Below, one piece after another: positions 1 to 10,865 of a DNA stretch of 64,000 bases. The stretch's first letter is position 1; each line of letters begins with the position of its first letter. Source of the stretch: Aplysia californica. Taxonomy: Eukaryota; Mollusca; Gastropoda; Aplysiida; Aplysiidae. Location: contig NW_004797391.1 of assembly GCF_000002075.1 (NCBI RefSeq), positions 409,512-473,511 of the forward strand. Direction: 5' to 3'. The notes under the pieces were generated by a model. The model saw only the letters and a list, made by a program, of their open reading frames with translations, had not been told where the DNA came from and searched no databases. The translations under genes and the position numbers were made by a program.

Positions 1-266
1 AGTTCCAGATGGACACACAGGCACAAGCAGACTGACCCACACACATTTTAGCACACAGATGCAGACCCCGCCCTAAACGAAATGCGTTGCCCGCGCGGGA
101 CGACGACTGATCAGGGACCAGCTGTGGAGCGCCGCGCGGGATTGCGCTTATCGGGCAAACATTTATCAGGGACCAGAATCTTAAGGGTTAATGCTCAAAG
201 ACAACATAACTGACAACATGCTTTTCAGCAAAAAGACTGACCCACAGCTAGTGATAATTCAAATTC

Positions 267-272
267 TTTAAT
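267..272 (-). promoter_or_regulatory. candidate poly(A) signal ATTAAA for the zinc-finger gene
   Basis: ATTAAA reads on the minus strand about 150 bases past the stop codon at 422-424. No better hexamer was seen between them. Bases 1-266 hold nothing else recognised. Confidence 0.35.
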
Positions 273-421
273 TATTTGACAAGAGTCACAGACTCCCATG
301 TAAAACTAAATCAAATTGTATGAACAAGTCACAAGTTCTAAATTTATCCACATACTCGCAGACAGGAGTTCCAGTAGAAAGAACGTCATATGTACAGAAG
401 TCAAAACATTTATAGAAACTA

Positions 422-3400
422 TCACGATGCCTGAAGATATATCGTTGTGTCTTGTCTGCCCCCCGACGTTGCTGCTATTTCAGACGCAAGGTTTTTCTCC
501 ATCATTTTCACTTCCAGTTCCAATTTTGAATTTTCAAGTTCCAGATTCCTTGTCTGCAACTGCAGCTTCTGTTTCTCCAGCATCAGCTTAGATTTTTGCA
601 ACTCGATCAGCTGTTTACTCGCTTCGATCAGCTCAGGAGAGCTCTGAATAGCTGAGCCAATAAGGCGTATCGGGAAAGGCAGCAGCTGGCGCTGTGATTG
701 CAACTCTTCGTCATCACTGTCTGAACAGCTAGACTCCGAGTCGAGTGGCGACTCTGGGTCGTCGGCTAGAGCCTCTGCGTGAGGGTCAGCGAGTCGGTCG
801 AAACTGCTGGGGTTTGTTTCTGTGTGGCCATCATTCTGTGCGGTACCAGCCGCTTCCTCCTTGATTCGTGCCTGTTTTGCTGCTGGTTGGTACTCTGTAT
901 CAGGGACTGATGTCACTGAGGGAGAAAAGGCCAGAGGCATCTTGATTAGTTTGCAGTGAAAAAAAAAGTCATTACGCAAGGCAGTTTTGTCACCAGGAAA
1001 GGAAAAAAAAAAAGAAAAATAACTGTCTACTTCATAAAAGTTTGGTTGGTAAAATTTTACTCACTGGCATCTATGGTGTTATGGTTAGATCTCTAGGTGC
1101 TTCACTGTTGCTTGTAGGAGACCAGAGTTTGATTTCTGAGTGGGGACAAAATTTTATCAAGTATCCGAGTCTTGTCGGCCCTGTCAGACAGAATCGGGAG
1201 CCTGTCTCCTAAATGATCTAAATTGTGTCGATGTGGGTGTAAAAAATGCCTACAATTTTTTTTCAACTGATAAGACTTTTCTCTTGTGAGCTTTTTTATT
1301 ATCATGTATGCAACTCATCAAGTGAGTGGTAGGAGGGCGCCACTGGTAGGTCCTACTTCTTTTCTTTCCCTTTGTTGTTTCTGTCAATCTGTCTTGCTTA
1401 TTTCCTGCACTAAATACTGTTATTGAATTGATGTAGGCCTACCTCTCTTTACTCAAACTCAACTCATCAAGTAGAATTACCATGAAATGTACCCCGCAGG
1501 GCGGTGCCACTGACTGAAGTGTCTTTAGGCCATTCCCAAAGGGGGGACATTTCTCGTTCAGGCACAGTAGAATTGTAAAGGGCTGATTCATCAAGGTCAC
1601 ACTCATAAGTGTGCCTGATCTACAATAGGGAACTGCTGCTTTTTCTTTCCTAATCCTTACTATTGTCATTTTTCCTCTAATTCTTTTGTATGTTTGTCAC
1701 ACTCTTGTGACCCACTATTTCCGGGGTGCCTTGATAGTCGAAGCAGACTTTGTGCTGTTGAAGCTAGAGAGGTGAGCAGAGTAAGTCTTGATTCCCTGTA
1801 AAGACTTCTCTGTTGACATCCACCCCTTGGCACTCATATACCTTATGCAGTTGCAAGCGCTGTAAAACCTTACTAAAACTAACTAACTGTGATGAAAGAG
1901 CTGTCCTTGGGCTTGTTGGGGAGGGTTGCTAGTTATAGGCTGTCAGTTTGATGACTCTTGCAAAAAAAAATGTAGGCCTACTGGTTTGGGACGCTTAACT
2001 AGGCAGTTTAGTGAAAATTTCAAATTTGTCTGATATGCTTTGAAATACTTTCATTTGAAAGCTCTTGCCTTCATGATCATAAAACAGTTTAAATTTTGTT
2101 GATATCTTTATTAGTTAAAAAGTTATGGCGATTTTTCATGCCTAAAATCCGTCCAATTTCAAGCCACTTTTAACACTGAGTTTTTGTGACACAAAAATGC
2201 AACTTTACAACACAAATGACCATTACTCAACACAAAATGCATATTTTTTAAAGTGTTGTACATCAGTTTGTTGGGAATTTTACACAGAATGCACACAACT
2301 ACAAAACCCCTCTTTACAAAGTCACAGAAATATTTTTTATGACCATTACTCAACACAAATGACCATTACTCAACACAAATGACCATTACTCAACACAAAT
2401 GACCATTACTCAACACAAATGACCATTACTCTACACAAATGACCATTACTCAACACAAATGACCATTACTCAACACAAATGACCATTACTCAACACAAAA
2501 TGTATATTTTTTAAAGTGTTGTACATCAGTTTGTTGGGAATTTTACACAGAATGCACACAACTACAAACCCCTCTTTACAAAGTCACAGAAATATTTTTT
2601 GGGTACTTCTAGAGGTTCAGGGTGATAAAAAATCCCCCGCAAGGATAACCCGAAATGGACAAAATGGGCTATATCTTTGCTGCTAATGGTCATATTTAGA
2701 CAAATCATACATCATTCTCTTTGTCTTTTTTCACTGTTCATAATTATTAAAGAGTTAAGCCAATTAAGTAATAATTTCCAATTTTTATGGCCATTCTTAA
2801 GATTCCAAAACGTATTTTTAGTGTTTTTCTATCCGTTAAACGGATTCCGTAAAAAAAAACAACCTCTTAATGACCGCCATAAGTCAGCTCCCTATCCTTC
2901 TTTTACAAAGTATTGTAACATACATTTGTGTGAAGCTATATTTTATGCTTTCAAGTGCATAAAAGAGCTTATAAATTCAAGAAAAATGCTCTTCGGAGAC
3001 CTAGTTGTAGACCCACTGGAACATTTAATAAACTGCAGAAAGATGACCAGAAAATAACAAAGTCATTTTATGATCTTCACACAAGTTGCACTTGCAATTT
3101 TTTTGACAAATTATATTTATAGTCTACCTCATTCTATTATTTTTTCACACATGTTTCTTCACTATTCATTACATTTTGAGTTATTATCAACTAGCAATTT
3201 TTATTGATGAGCATATTTTTTTTATATTGAGTCAGACTCATTGGCCATAAATTATATTTTTTTAAATGGCACAAATGTAAATGTAAAAATATCCAGAAAA
3301 TAACAACATTAAATTATTAGGTACTGAAACTGAAAGTGAAAGACTGAGCAGAGGCTTAGATAAACTCTGTTCTCTACTACTATACTACTAACAAGTAAGT

Positions 3401-6400
3401 TTGCGCAAAACTGATTTAAGAAACAGGTTGTCTCATAAAAGCAATTGTTATGATGAGATTTATTATTAACTCTGGAATATAGAGCTAGATGCTGAATCTA
3501 ACATCAATTAGAACTGTGCAATTCAAGCTTTATTTCAATTCCAAAGCCCAAAGGCATAAATAGTTAGATATGCTGGCTTTTTGACTGTTTCTAGCCTACT
3601 ACTGCTGAATTCTAGACTTACCTATCATTTGCACTATTCAAGAGCCAAATATGGTAAAACAAAAGCAAAACTGAATTCTTTTGTCAGTCCGTTCATAATT
3701 TCAAAGCCGCACGTATTATTATTATCCGGAGAAACAAGTAAAGCGCGAATAAAAGCGATGCCGGCGCAATACGTTATCACAGTGTGCAGGGGAGAGCGGG
3801 GGCGCCGGGTCGCTGACCGGCCGATTCGGCGTTTCGGCTTTTTGTATGCATTTTTACGGGAAGCGCCGTAGCGTTGTGCGAAGTTCAACCTAAACAACTC
3901 GGGTGTCAAAAGAAACTAGAATGGATAATCTATAACTTCTGAAAGAATCATAAATATACAGCCAGTAGTTTTCATTTTATCGCGTTGTAAAAACTGCCTT
4001 GTTTTCAGATGCAAATATTTCCAGTTCTACTGAACCGATTTTCACGCGAAGACCGCCATTTTGAAGACCTTTCTTTTCTGTTTAAAAAGATGTATCGGGA
4101 GTGGAAGTGCAATTCGCAAAACGAAACAAAACTGTGAGTTGTTTAGACCCACCGTAGCGCGAGGCTTCACTGCCGGTCACAAAAATCTACGGGGCGTACC
4201 GCGGCCGATTCGCCCTGCCGCGAGCGCGTTCACTAAACTGCCTAGCTTAACTAGATAAAAATTGTACATCACAACACACCATGGAACACACTACTACTGA
4301 TTGTTTCAAGTTTCACTGATTGTTTTTTCAAGTTTCACTGATTGTTTAAAGTTTCAAATCTGTTACAGTGACGCAAGCTTCATTTTTTTTTAAAGTTGAG
4401 GGGGGGGGGGGGGGGCTGCTCAGTCCAAGCCATTGGTCTGGAGCAGAGAGGATATCTGGATTAGGCTTACGTCACACAATCGATGAATGCAGCGCAGTTG
4501 CAATAGTAGCGAGTACTCGATTTTTATGCAACTGACTCATTTTGCCATCGATAATGAGGGGGGGGGGGGGCAAGTTCAGGATCAGCTTCTCCGACTGGCG
4601 GCCTATTTTTTTTACAGGGGGGCAAATTCAAGATCCCCCTATACGCAGGGCGGGTGGGGATGGGTTGGGGTACTGAACCGCAAATTTTATAATAAGAATC
4701 ACGGGCACAATATAATCCTATTTTCATAAAATGGGCAGCCCTTTTGATTTCCCGGCTTTCTCCCATTTATTTTTATTTCCATATATATATATATTTTTTT
4801 TAATGTTTTTACGACCAGAAAATTTGAAAATGAAATTTCTGGCTTTTTCGCGTTTTCTCGGTTGAGTGGGAACCCTGCCAGAATGTACACCAACAAGCGA
4901 ATCTCCTGAATGACTCACCGTCTCTAATGGCAGAGGCTATCAATGACCCGATGTTGTCTTTGCCCACTCCCGTCAGCTGACCCTTCCTCATTCGAGAGAG
5001 TCTATAAACTTGTTGGCGAGGGGGCATCTGGCACGTGTTTGGGTCAATGCCATGGTTGTGTGTCTCATCCATGTCAAAGATCACTAGTCTCTGGAGGTCA
5101 GGGGTCAGCTTGAAGCGGATATACATCGGGCAGTTCAATCTCTTGGCCCTGTGAAATGAATGCAAAGTTGAGATTTCTTGACACTAAAAAGCAGACTTAG
5201 AATATAAACAATCATTTAGATCAGATATAAACAGATACAGTGGAATCCTGTTATAACGAGAGGGAGGGGACCGGAGCAAAATGTCCGTTATAGCAGGATT
5301 CTCGCTATAAGGGATCCAGTAATAAATTCAAGGGAAACTGTAAAGTAGGCCTAATCTATGAGTTTGGTATTCTGTTTATTTCCTTTTGCTATCTCCCCTG
5401 ATGACGATTTTGTTTCAACATGACCTCTAGGTCTTACTTGATCAAAAATCGAATCAAGTTTCTTTCTCTAGTGCTAGATCTAGCGATGTGGACTGACAGC
5501 TCGGTGTTGGCGATCAGAAAGGAAGGGCTCTGGGTTAACTCACCCGCTGTGTTTCCCCCCACCCCACCACACCCTGTGGTGCATTCTGTCTGCTTGCACA
5601 CGTCACACATTCGCTCCATCCATCACATTGCTGTGACCTCTCCATCCCCGCATTGGAGAAGTGAGAGGCATGGTAGGCCTTGATAATGTAAACTAGGCTT
5701 ACGCTGGCATATCACACGATGTGTTCTGCTTGTCTGTGCATGCCACACCCTCCCTACTCAGATGCTCCGGCCTTCATTGTTGGCGCACATGGGCTCTCCT
5801 ATTCTTTGTTTCGCAAGATCACCAACAAGTTTCTCAACTGGCGAGGTTTTACGTCATGTAAAATTGGCCTATGCACTGTGCACCACAGCAGCAATATTCC
5901 GCTATAACCGACTCGCAAGTTTGTCTGATAGCGCTATAGCAGTATTTTATTTACAAAGGTAAAGAGGAGAAAAAAACGTGGTTTCAGAATAGTGTCTTTA
6001 TAACAGACTTCTCGTTTTTTCCGGACTCGTTATAAGTGGACTCCACTGTATAATTTAGATACAAACAATCATTTCTTTTTCTGGAGACATTATAATCAAT
6101 CTCAGATTATCAACAATCATAGTTTTAAAAATAACTCTTGATCTAAATAATTTGTAACTGAATCACATTTTTAGATTTCCTATCAAAATTTATTACACAC
6201 AAATTAGGCTACATGTGTTGTCTTGTGACAACATTGAACTAGCATGTCTTTGTGATAACATTGAACTAACATTTTCAGTCTTGTGATAATGTGTAATTGG
6301 CACATTAGTCCTGCAATTTTATCCTGTAAATCACATTTTATTCTTGTAATTACAATACATTTAATGTAAATCACATGATTCGCTTGCAAATTGTATGTTG

Positions 6401-9400
6401 TCTTGGGATTAATGCTAATTACAAAACATGGTTTTATTTTTATTCTTGCAGGCACCGTAGTTGAAATTCCTATATTAAGTTGAGATTCCTATATTCATTC
6501 AGACATTCTTAGATTTGAGTTGTTTTGGGAGTTGTGAGGACTCTTTACTCTTCCATCTTCTTGGCTCTGTTCTACTATTAAAAGCCCCACCTCTTGAATA
6601 CAGCGAAACTTGCATCATGCACACTTTTTGAATGCTAAGTTTCATTGTTGGATGGTAAATAATAAAGTCACAATAATTTTTCTAAGTATGTGCCAAAACG
6701 CCTGTCATTCTTAGGATGTAGAGCCATATAGTGCCTGTCAGCAAATGAATTAAAACATTACAGGCAGTACCAAATGAATTTGTCAATTACTGTTGGACCT
6801 ACTTATTTCAAAATGACTCACCCAACATTCCTCACTCGAGTACCTGGTTTCTGCTTAAGCTCTCCGTGACACTTGCAACAGTATGTGATGGAGTGGTACA
6901 TGAGTTTCTGGTTCACCAAATGATATACCTTGGGAATAACCTGATGAGAAAGGAAACAGCAACAAATACAATAATGTTACGCACATCATGGTTCATGTCA
7001 ACATTTTATGATTCTTGAGATTTGTTTCCATTAATCTAGCTTTTATTTTACATTGAAGAGAACTTTGCATATGGTTCAAGAGCACTGTGCCCCATTGTGT
7101 GTTTTTGAATCCTCACCCGACACATTTTAACGTTTCACTAACAGCCTGGGTAAAAAAAAAAAGAACAACTGTTTTCTCACTTGCTAATCACAGTAGATCC
7201 ATGAAACTTCTCAAGATAAAAGAAATTATCTGGATAATACAGTGGAATCCTGTTATAATGAGAGGGAGGGGACTGGTGCGAAATGTCCATTATAGCAGGA
7301 TTCTCGTTATTTTTAGGATCCAGGTAATAAATTCAAGGGAAATAATAAAGTAGGCCTAATCTATGAGGTTGGTGCTCTGTTTATTTTTCTTTGTTATCTC
7401 CTCCTCTGATGATTTTGTTCAACATGACCTCCAGGTCTTACTTGATCAAAAACCAAATCAGGTTTCTCTCTAGCCCTAGCGATGTTGACAGCTCGGCGTT
7501 GGCATTCAGAAAGAAAGGGCTCTAGGCTAACTCACCCGCTGTGTTTCGCTAGATCACCAACCACCAACAAGTTTCTCAACTGGCCAGGTTTTACAATGTA
7601 TAAAAGGTCTATGCGATGTGCACAGCTGCAGCAATATTCCACTAACAACAGACTCGCGTGTTTGTCTGATTGCGCTATAGCAGTATTTTATTTACAAAGG
7701 TAATAAGGGGGAAAAAGGGGGTTTTAGAAAAGTGTCTTTATAACAGACTTCTCGTTATTTCAGGACTCATTATAAGTGGACTCCACTGTAGTAGCCTACC
7801 CAGTGAAAATCTAAGCTAAAATAATAATAGGTTAAAAAATAACCAAAAACTACACACATGATTTATGGCCTGAGAAAATAGAGTTAAGGGCATCTTACTG
7901 GTCTTGCAGGGTCTGAAATGTTTTAATTGACCTTCTTCAGTTTTTTTAAATTACAGAATAGCACGGATAGCTCGAATTTGTCGGGAACGGCCTTGGTAGT
8001 TCCAAGGATCTGTAATCCGTGGGATACGTGAACAGTGTTATGGCATCGACTGTGTCAGAGAATCAAGAGAAACACAAAGATTGTTATTTTAGGGGAAAAA
8101 CAATATATCGTATGACGCACAACCCTTCCTCTCGCCCACTCCATACAAGCCTAGTTAGGCCCAGGGCTTAGGCATGCGTGTTGAGCAGCATGCTAAAAAT
8201 AGCACAGCTCGCTGCTTGTGTGGAGGGGGAAGGTGGTATTTTACCGACCTTGCCTTTTTTCGTGCACCTCAAAGGACATTGACTTTAGACTTCTGCGGTG
8301 GCATACTTAGTTTGACTATTCCGTGTTTGTGTTCAAGCTTCACATAATTTTCTTACAAAGATTTTTTTTTTTTTAAACGGGACTACAGGAACATTTCGAC
8401 AGATGCGTGATTTCGAGTCTTCTGTGTTCGACTTATCCGTGATATATGACAAATGGACTTTTATTGATTTTTCTATCTAAAGTGTAATAGTAAAGCATTT
8501 TCAATAATATGGCATGGTAAACCTCATTTCATGAAGTCCTTCCGTCTTTCACTATGTTCCACTCTACAAAATGAAAGCTGACTGAAATTGTTCCAATGCG
8601 GTCATGAGTCATATTACATTAACTAGGTACCAGAAACTAAATTTTCAAACTTGCTGTATGCCAAATTTATCTGTTCCATTTGAAAGGCCTATATCCACTG
8701 AGCATTTTGGTACCATTCTTTAACCTCTCCGTCAATTTTTAAGAAATTTGAAGTTGTTTAAAATTTGATCAAATTTGTTTAAGTCAGTCACTGGCTGCAA
8801 CCCCATGTTTGACAGACATAAAAAAAGTACCAAGTGCACTAAACATCTCCACATTAACAGAGTACAATCACTATAACAAATATATGGAGCCTAATTTTTT
8901 TCAAGACGGTGAGATCTTTACAAATCAGTATTTTATTGCCTCAAACACGACGATCTGTCGTTATTTCGACAAAAACACCGAGCGTTGACCCGGCGGCGGA
9001 GCACCGGCCCCCGCGGCGAGCAAGTTGGCTCTATACTGTAGTGTACCCCGCGTGCGGGGTCACATGCTTTCCGAGTCTCGCGGAAGGATTGATAAAAAAT
9101 AATTCCATGTTAATTACTTTATTCTAATAGTAAATGAACTGATCTTTTAATTGATACCTGTTATAAGTTGGTATTATACATATTTTGTGTAAAAAGGGAT
9201 ACTTTAAACATTTTGACGGTATTTTTAAAAGCTTTCTATAAAGACGCCAAAGGCTAAACTTATATCACGGGAAAGCCCGTTTAAAGCTCTACAGTTTTCC
9301 GCCAATGAAAAGACGGTATTTAATCATCCCTCGTTCCACGAAGCATTTGAATGCACGCGAGTCAATTTTTCAACCGGCCGACCACGCATTCCGACTGCGA

Positions 9401-9895
9401 GGGGCTTCGCTTTCGTCGGCGATTCTCCAGCTGCTACTAATCGGACACATAAACAACTTACACCATTGTAACGAGGGAAAGCTGAACTTTTACAAGGTGT
9501 GCGGTACTTGGTGTTTTATAGCGAAAGAGCAAAGAAACAGCGATCGGAATTACCCCAATTTTACCGATACCACGCGGTCGGAAGGCCGCGAGTGCCCGCG
9601 AGGCCATGTTTACGCTACCTACATTAACAATCTCAATCATTCCTACCTTGCGTGTACTTTCTGCTTCCAGTAGCTTTGAGTCCTTCACAATGAGCTGCAC
9701 AGAGTTCTCCTTTTGATACTTTTCAATAGCATTGCGAAGCTCCAGAAAAGATTGGAACTCAGCGTTTGGTTCAACTTTAGGGATATCGTTCATAGAGATA
9801 ACATCTGTTATCTGTATTTTCGTCTCTTTTCCATCATTAGGTGCGTTTCCTGAATCAGCACCAAGGTCTTGGCTAAATTTGATTTCTGACATCAT
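422..9895 (-). CDS. ZSWIM3/FAR1-type zinc-finger protein with C-terminal coiled coil, 4 coding exons
   Basis: Coding exons are 9895-9647, 6940-6822, 5148-4919 and 915-422. All have GT/AG borders and compatible phases (0, 2, 1), giving 1092 nt, or 363 residues plus stop. Residues 55-155 resemble the N-terminal region of ZSWIM3 and FAR1-like proteins, with candidate zinc ligands C107, C129, H153 and H155 (motif NCPMYIRFKL, then ETHNH). No SWIM or MULE transposase domain follows. The C-terminus has an acidic Ser/Asp stretch (about 258-270), a sumoylation-like IKEE around K218 and a long Leu/Lys/Glu coiled coil (about 293-348). The first coding exon is preceded by a strong polypyrimidine tract and AG (9902), so a 5' UTR exon probably lies upstream. 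Two adjacent ATG codons could start the protein. It is probably a nuclear DNA-binding protein, perhaps domesticated from a transposase, but that role is inferred. The exon chain is well supported; the exact orthologue is not. Confidence 0.72.
1075..1225 (+). repeat. tRNA-derived SINE-like repeat, family S2, copy 1
   Basis: It has an A-box-like TGGTGTTATGGTTAGA, a degenerate B-box (GTTTGATTTCT), then GTGGGGACAAAATTTT and a CCTGTC-CTCCTAAATGAT end. The same order of blocks recurs at 20925-21075 and 48345-48500. It lies in intron 3 of the zinc-finger gene. Confidence 0.5.
1494..1888 (+). repeat. dispersed repeat R1, copy 1
   Basis: It starts GGGCGGTGCCACTGACTGAA and ends in a CCGTAAAACC-like, CTTACTAAAACTAACTAACT tail. 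It matches 59668-60045 in the same orientation and 23867-24250 inverted. The ACTAAAACTAA tail is shared with family R2, as expected of SINEs mobilised by one LINE. Confidence 0.6.
2000..4244 (+). mobile_element. TAG-ended non-autonomous DNA transposon, complete, 7-bp target duplication (family B)
   Basis: Both ends carry the 16-bp terminal inverted repeat TAGGCAGTTTAGTGAA. The element is flanked by the exact direct repeat GCTTAAC (1993-1999 and 4245-4251). Its left part is AT-rich; the right 500 bases are GC-rich. It encodes no recognisable transposase, so it is non-autonomous. An inverted, diverged second copy is at 16605-19497. It lies in intron 3 of the zinc-finger gene. A hAT- or P-like superfamily is possible from the 7-bp duplication and TAG ends, but this is not proven. 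Confidence 0.8.
2341..2500 (+). repeat. 20-bp tandem array, 8 units
   Basis: Eight units of GACCATTACTCAACACAAAT with at most one or two changes. One isolated unit lies at 2218-2237. A block of about 100 bases (near 2232-2338) recurs after the array (near 2495-2602), so array and flank seem to have been duplicated together inside element 2000-4244. Confidence 0.9.
4398..4720. repeat. G-homopolymer tracts and low-complexity DNA
   Basis: Runs of G at 4398-4415 and 4558-4570, with further G-rich sequence up to 4680, between element 2000-4244 and exon 3 of the zinc-finger gene. Such runs are error-prone in assemblies. Confidence 0.7.
5238..6048. mobile_element. TA-flanked Tigger/pogo-like MITE, copy 1
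   Basis: Ends CAGTGGAATCCTGTTATAAC and GTTATAAGTGGACTCCACTG are inverted repeats between TA dinucleotides. No transposase is seen. It lies in intron 2 of the zinc-finger gene. Confidence 0.8.
6049..6821. other. intronic AT-rich DNA, no feature recognised
   Basis: Only loosely repeated TTGTGATAACATTGAAC-like words near 6220-6300. No ORF of substance or transposon ends. Confidence 0.5.
7240..7788. mobile_element. TA-flanked Tigger/pogo-like MITE, copy 2 (shorter)
   Basis: Same ends and much of the same interior as 5238-6048, but about 260 bases shorter through an internal deletion. It is TA-flanked and lies in intron 1 of the zinc-finger gene. Confidence 0.8.
7791..8616. other. intronic DNA, no feature recognised
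   Basis: Remaining part of intron 1 of the zinc-finger gene, left of element 8624-9621. No repeat partners were noticed in the window. Confidence 0.4.
8624..9621 (+). mobile_element. TAG-ended DNA transposon with exact 7-bp target duplication (family C), copy A
   Basis: Imperfect terminal inverted repeats, TAGGTACCAGAAAC on the left and TAGGTAGCGTAAAC read from the right end. The flanks are the exact direct repeat CATTAAC (8617-8623 and 9622-9628). It has the same design as 2000-4244: an AT-rich left part and a GC-rich right part. The right duplication ends only 18 bases from the exon 1 splice donor of the zinc-finger gene. Confidence 0.8.
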
Positions 9896-9975
9896 TGCCT
9901 TCTGGGGAGGAAGGATGGGGGAGGAGAAGGGAGAGAAATATGTTATTTTATGTCACAGAACAAAAGTCTGTTTTT

Positions 9976-10238
9976 AATATTCTGTCAAAGGCCTTCTCAT
10001 AGTCAAGGAAGTTGACGATCAGCTGAGAGTTTCACTCCAGGGACTGTTCCACAATAATCCTCAGCGTGGCAATCTGGTCGATGGTTGAGTGATTTTTCCG
10101 GAAACCAGCCTGTTCATCCCTTAGTCTTGGATCCGTTGCTGTCTTGATTCTCTCCAGAATGATTCTGTTGAAGACCTTACCTGGTATTGAGAGAAGAGTG
10201 ATCCCTCTGTATTTGCTGCAGTTGTTGAGATCCCCCTT
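9976..10238 (-). pseudogene. LINE (non-LTR) reverse transcriptase fragment
   Basis: The minus strand reads KYRGITLLSIPGKVFNRI, DEQAGFRKNHSTIDQIATLR and VNFLDYEKAFD, the fingers-palm part of a LINE reverse transcriptase, with one in-frame stop before the FLDYEKAFD motif. Only about 85 codons are present, so it is a dead fragment. The clade is uncertain. Confidence 0.8.
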
Positions 10239-10325
10239 TTCGGACGACCCAACCTTTGCATTTTAAGTCGCCTCTTACGACACGCAGTATCATGGCAGGT
10301 GTATTCTATGGGGCCCCCCACCCGC
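10239..10325 (-). repeat. short repeat with GTCGTAAGAGGCGACT motif
   Basis: The minus strand reads CACCTGCGGG, CACCTGCCATGATACTGC and GTCGTAAGAGGCGACT. I recall this core from other invertebrate repeats. It directly abuts the LINE fragment. Confidence 0.35.
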
Positions 10326-10341
10326 AGGTGCTAATTTAGAT

Positions 10342-10865
10342 TAGGTATCAGAAACTAAATTTTCAAACTGGCTGTATGCCAAATTTATCTGTTCCATTTG
10401 AAAGGCCTATATCCACTAAGCATTTTGGTACCATTCTTTAACCTCTCCGTCAATTTTTAAGAAAATTGTAGTTGTTTAAAATTCGATCAAATTTGTTAAA
10501 GTTAGTCACTGGCTGCAACCCCATGTTTGACAGACAATAAAAAAGTAGCCTACCAAGAGCACTAAACATCTCCACTTTAACAGAGTACAATCACTATATC
10601 AAATATATGGAGCCTAATTTTTTTCCAGACTGTGAGATCATTACAAATCAGTATTTTATCGCCTCAAACACGATGATCTGTCGTTATTTCGACAAAAACA
10701 CCGAGCGTTGACCCCGGCCCCCGCAGCGAGCCAGTCGGCTCTATACCGTAGTGTACCCCATGTGTGGGGTCACATGCTTTCCGAGTCTCGCGGAAGGATT
10801 TGTGAAAAATAATTCAAAGTTGATTACGTTATTCTAATAGGAAATAAACTGATCTTTTAATTTTA
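10342..10865 (+). mobile_element. family C element, copy B (left half only)
   Basis: Starts TAGGTATCAGAAACTAAATT and follows 8624-9150 closely by eye, then stops where TAGCAATG begins at 10866. The right half was not found beyond 13488, so it is truncated. Confidence 0.7.

Noticed and set aside
1993-4251. Flanking TTAA suggested a piggyBac or Kolobok element
   Set aside because: The exact duplication is the longer GCTTAAC, and related elements have CATTAAC and CTTTACA, so TTAA is not the diagnostic target.
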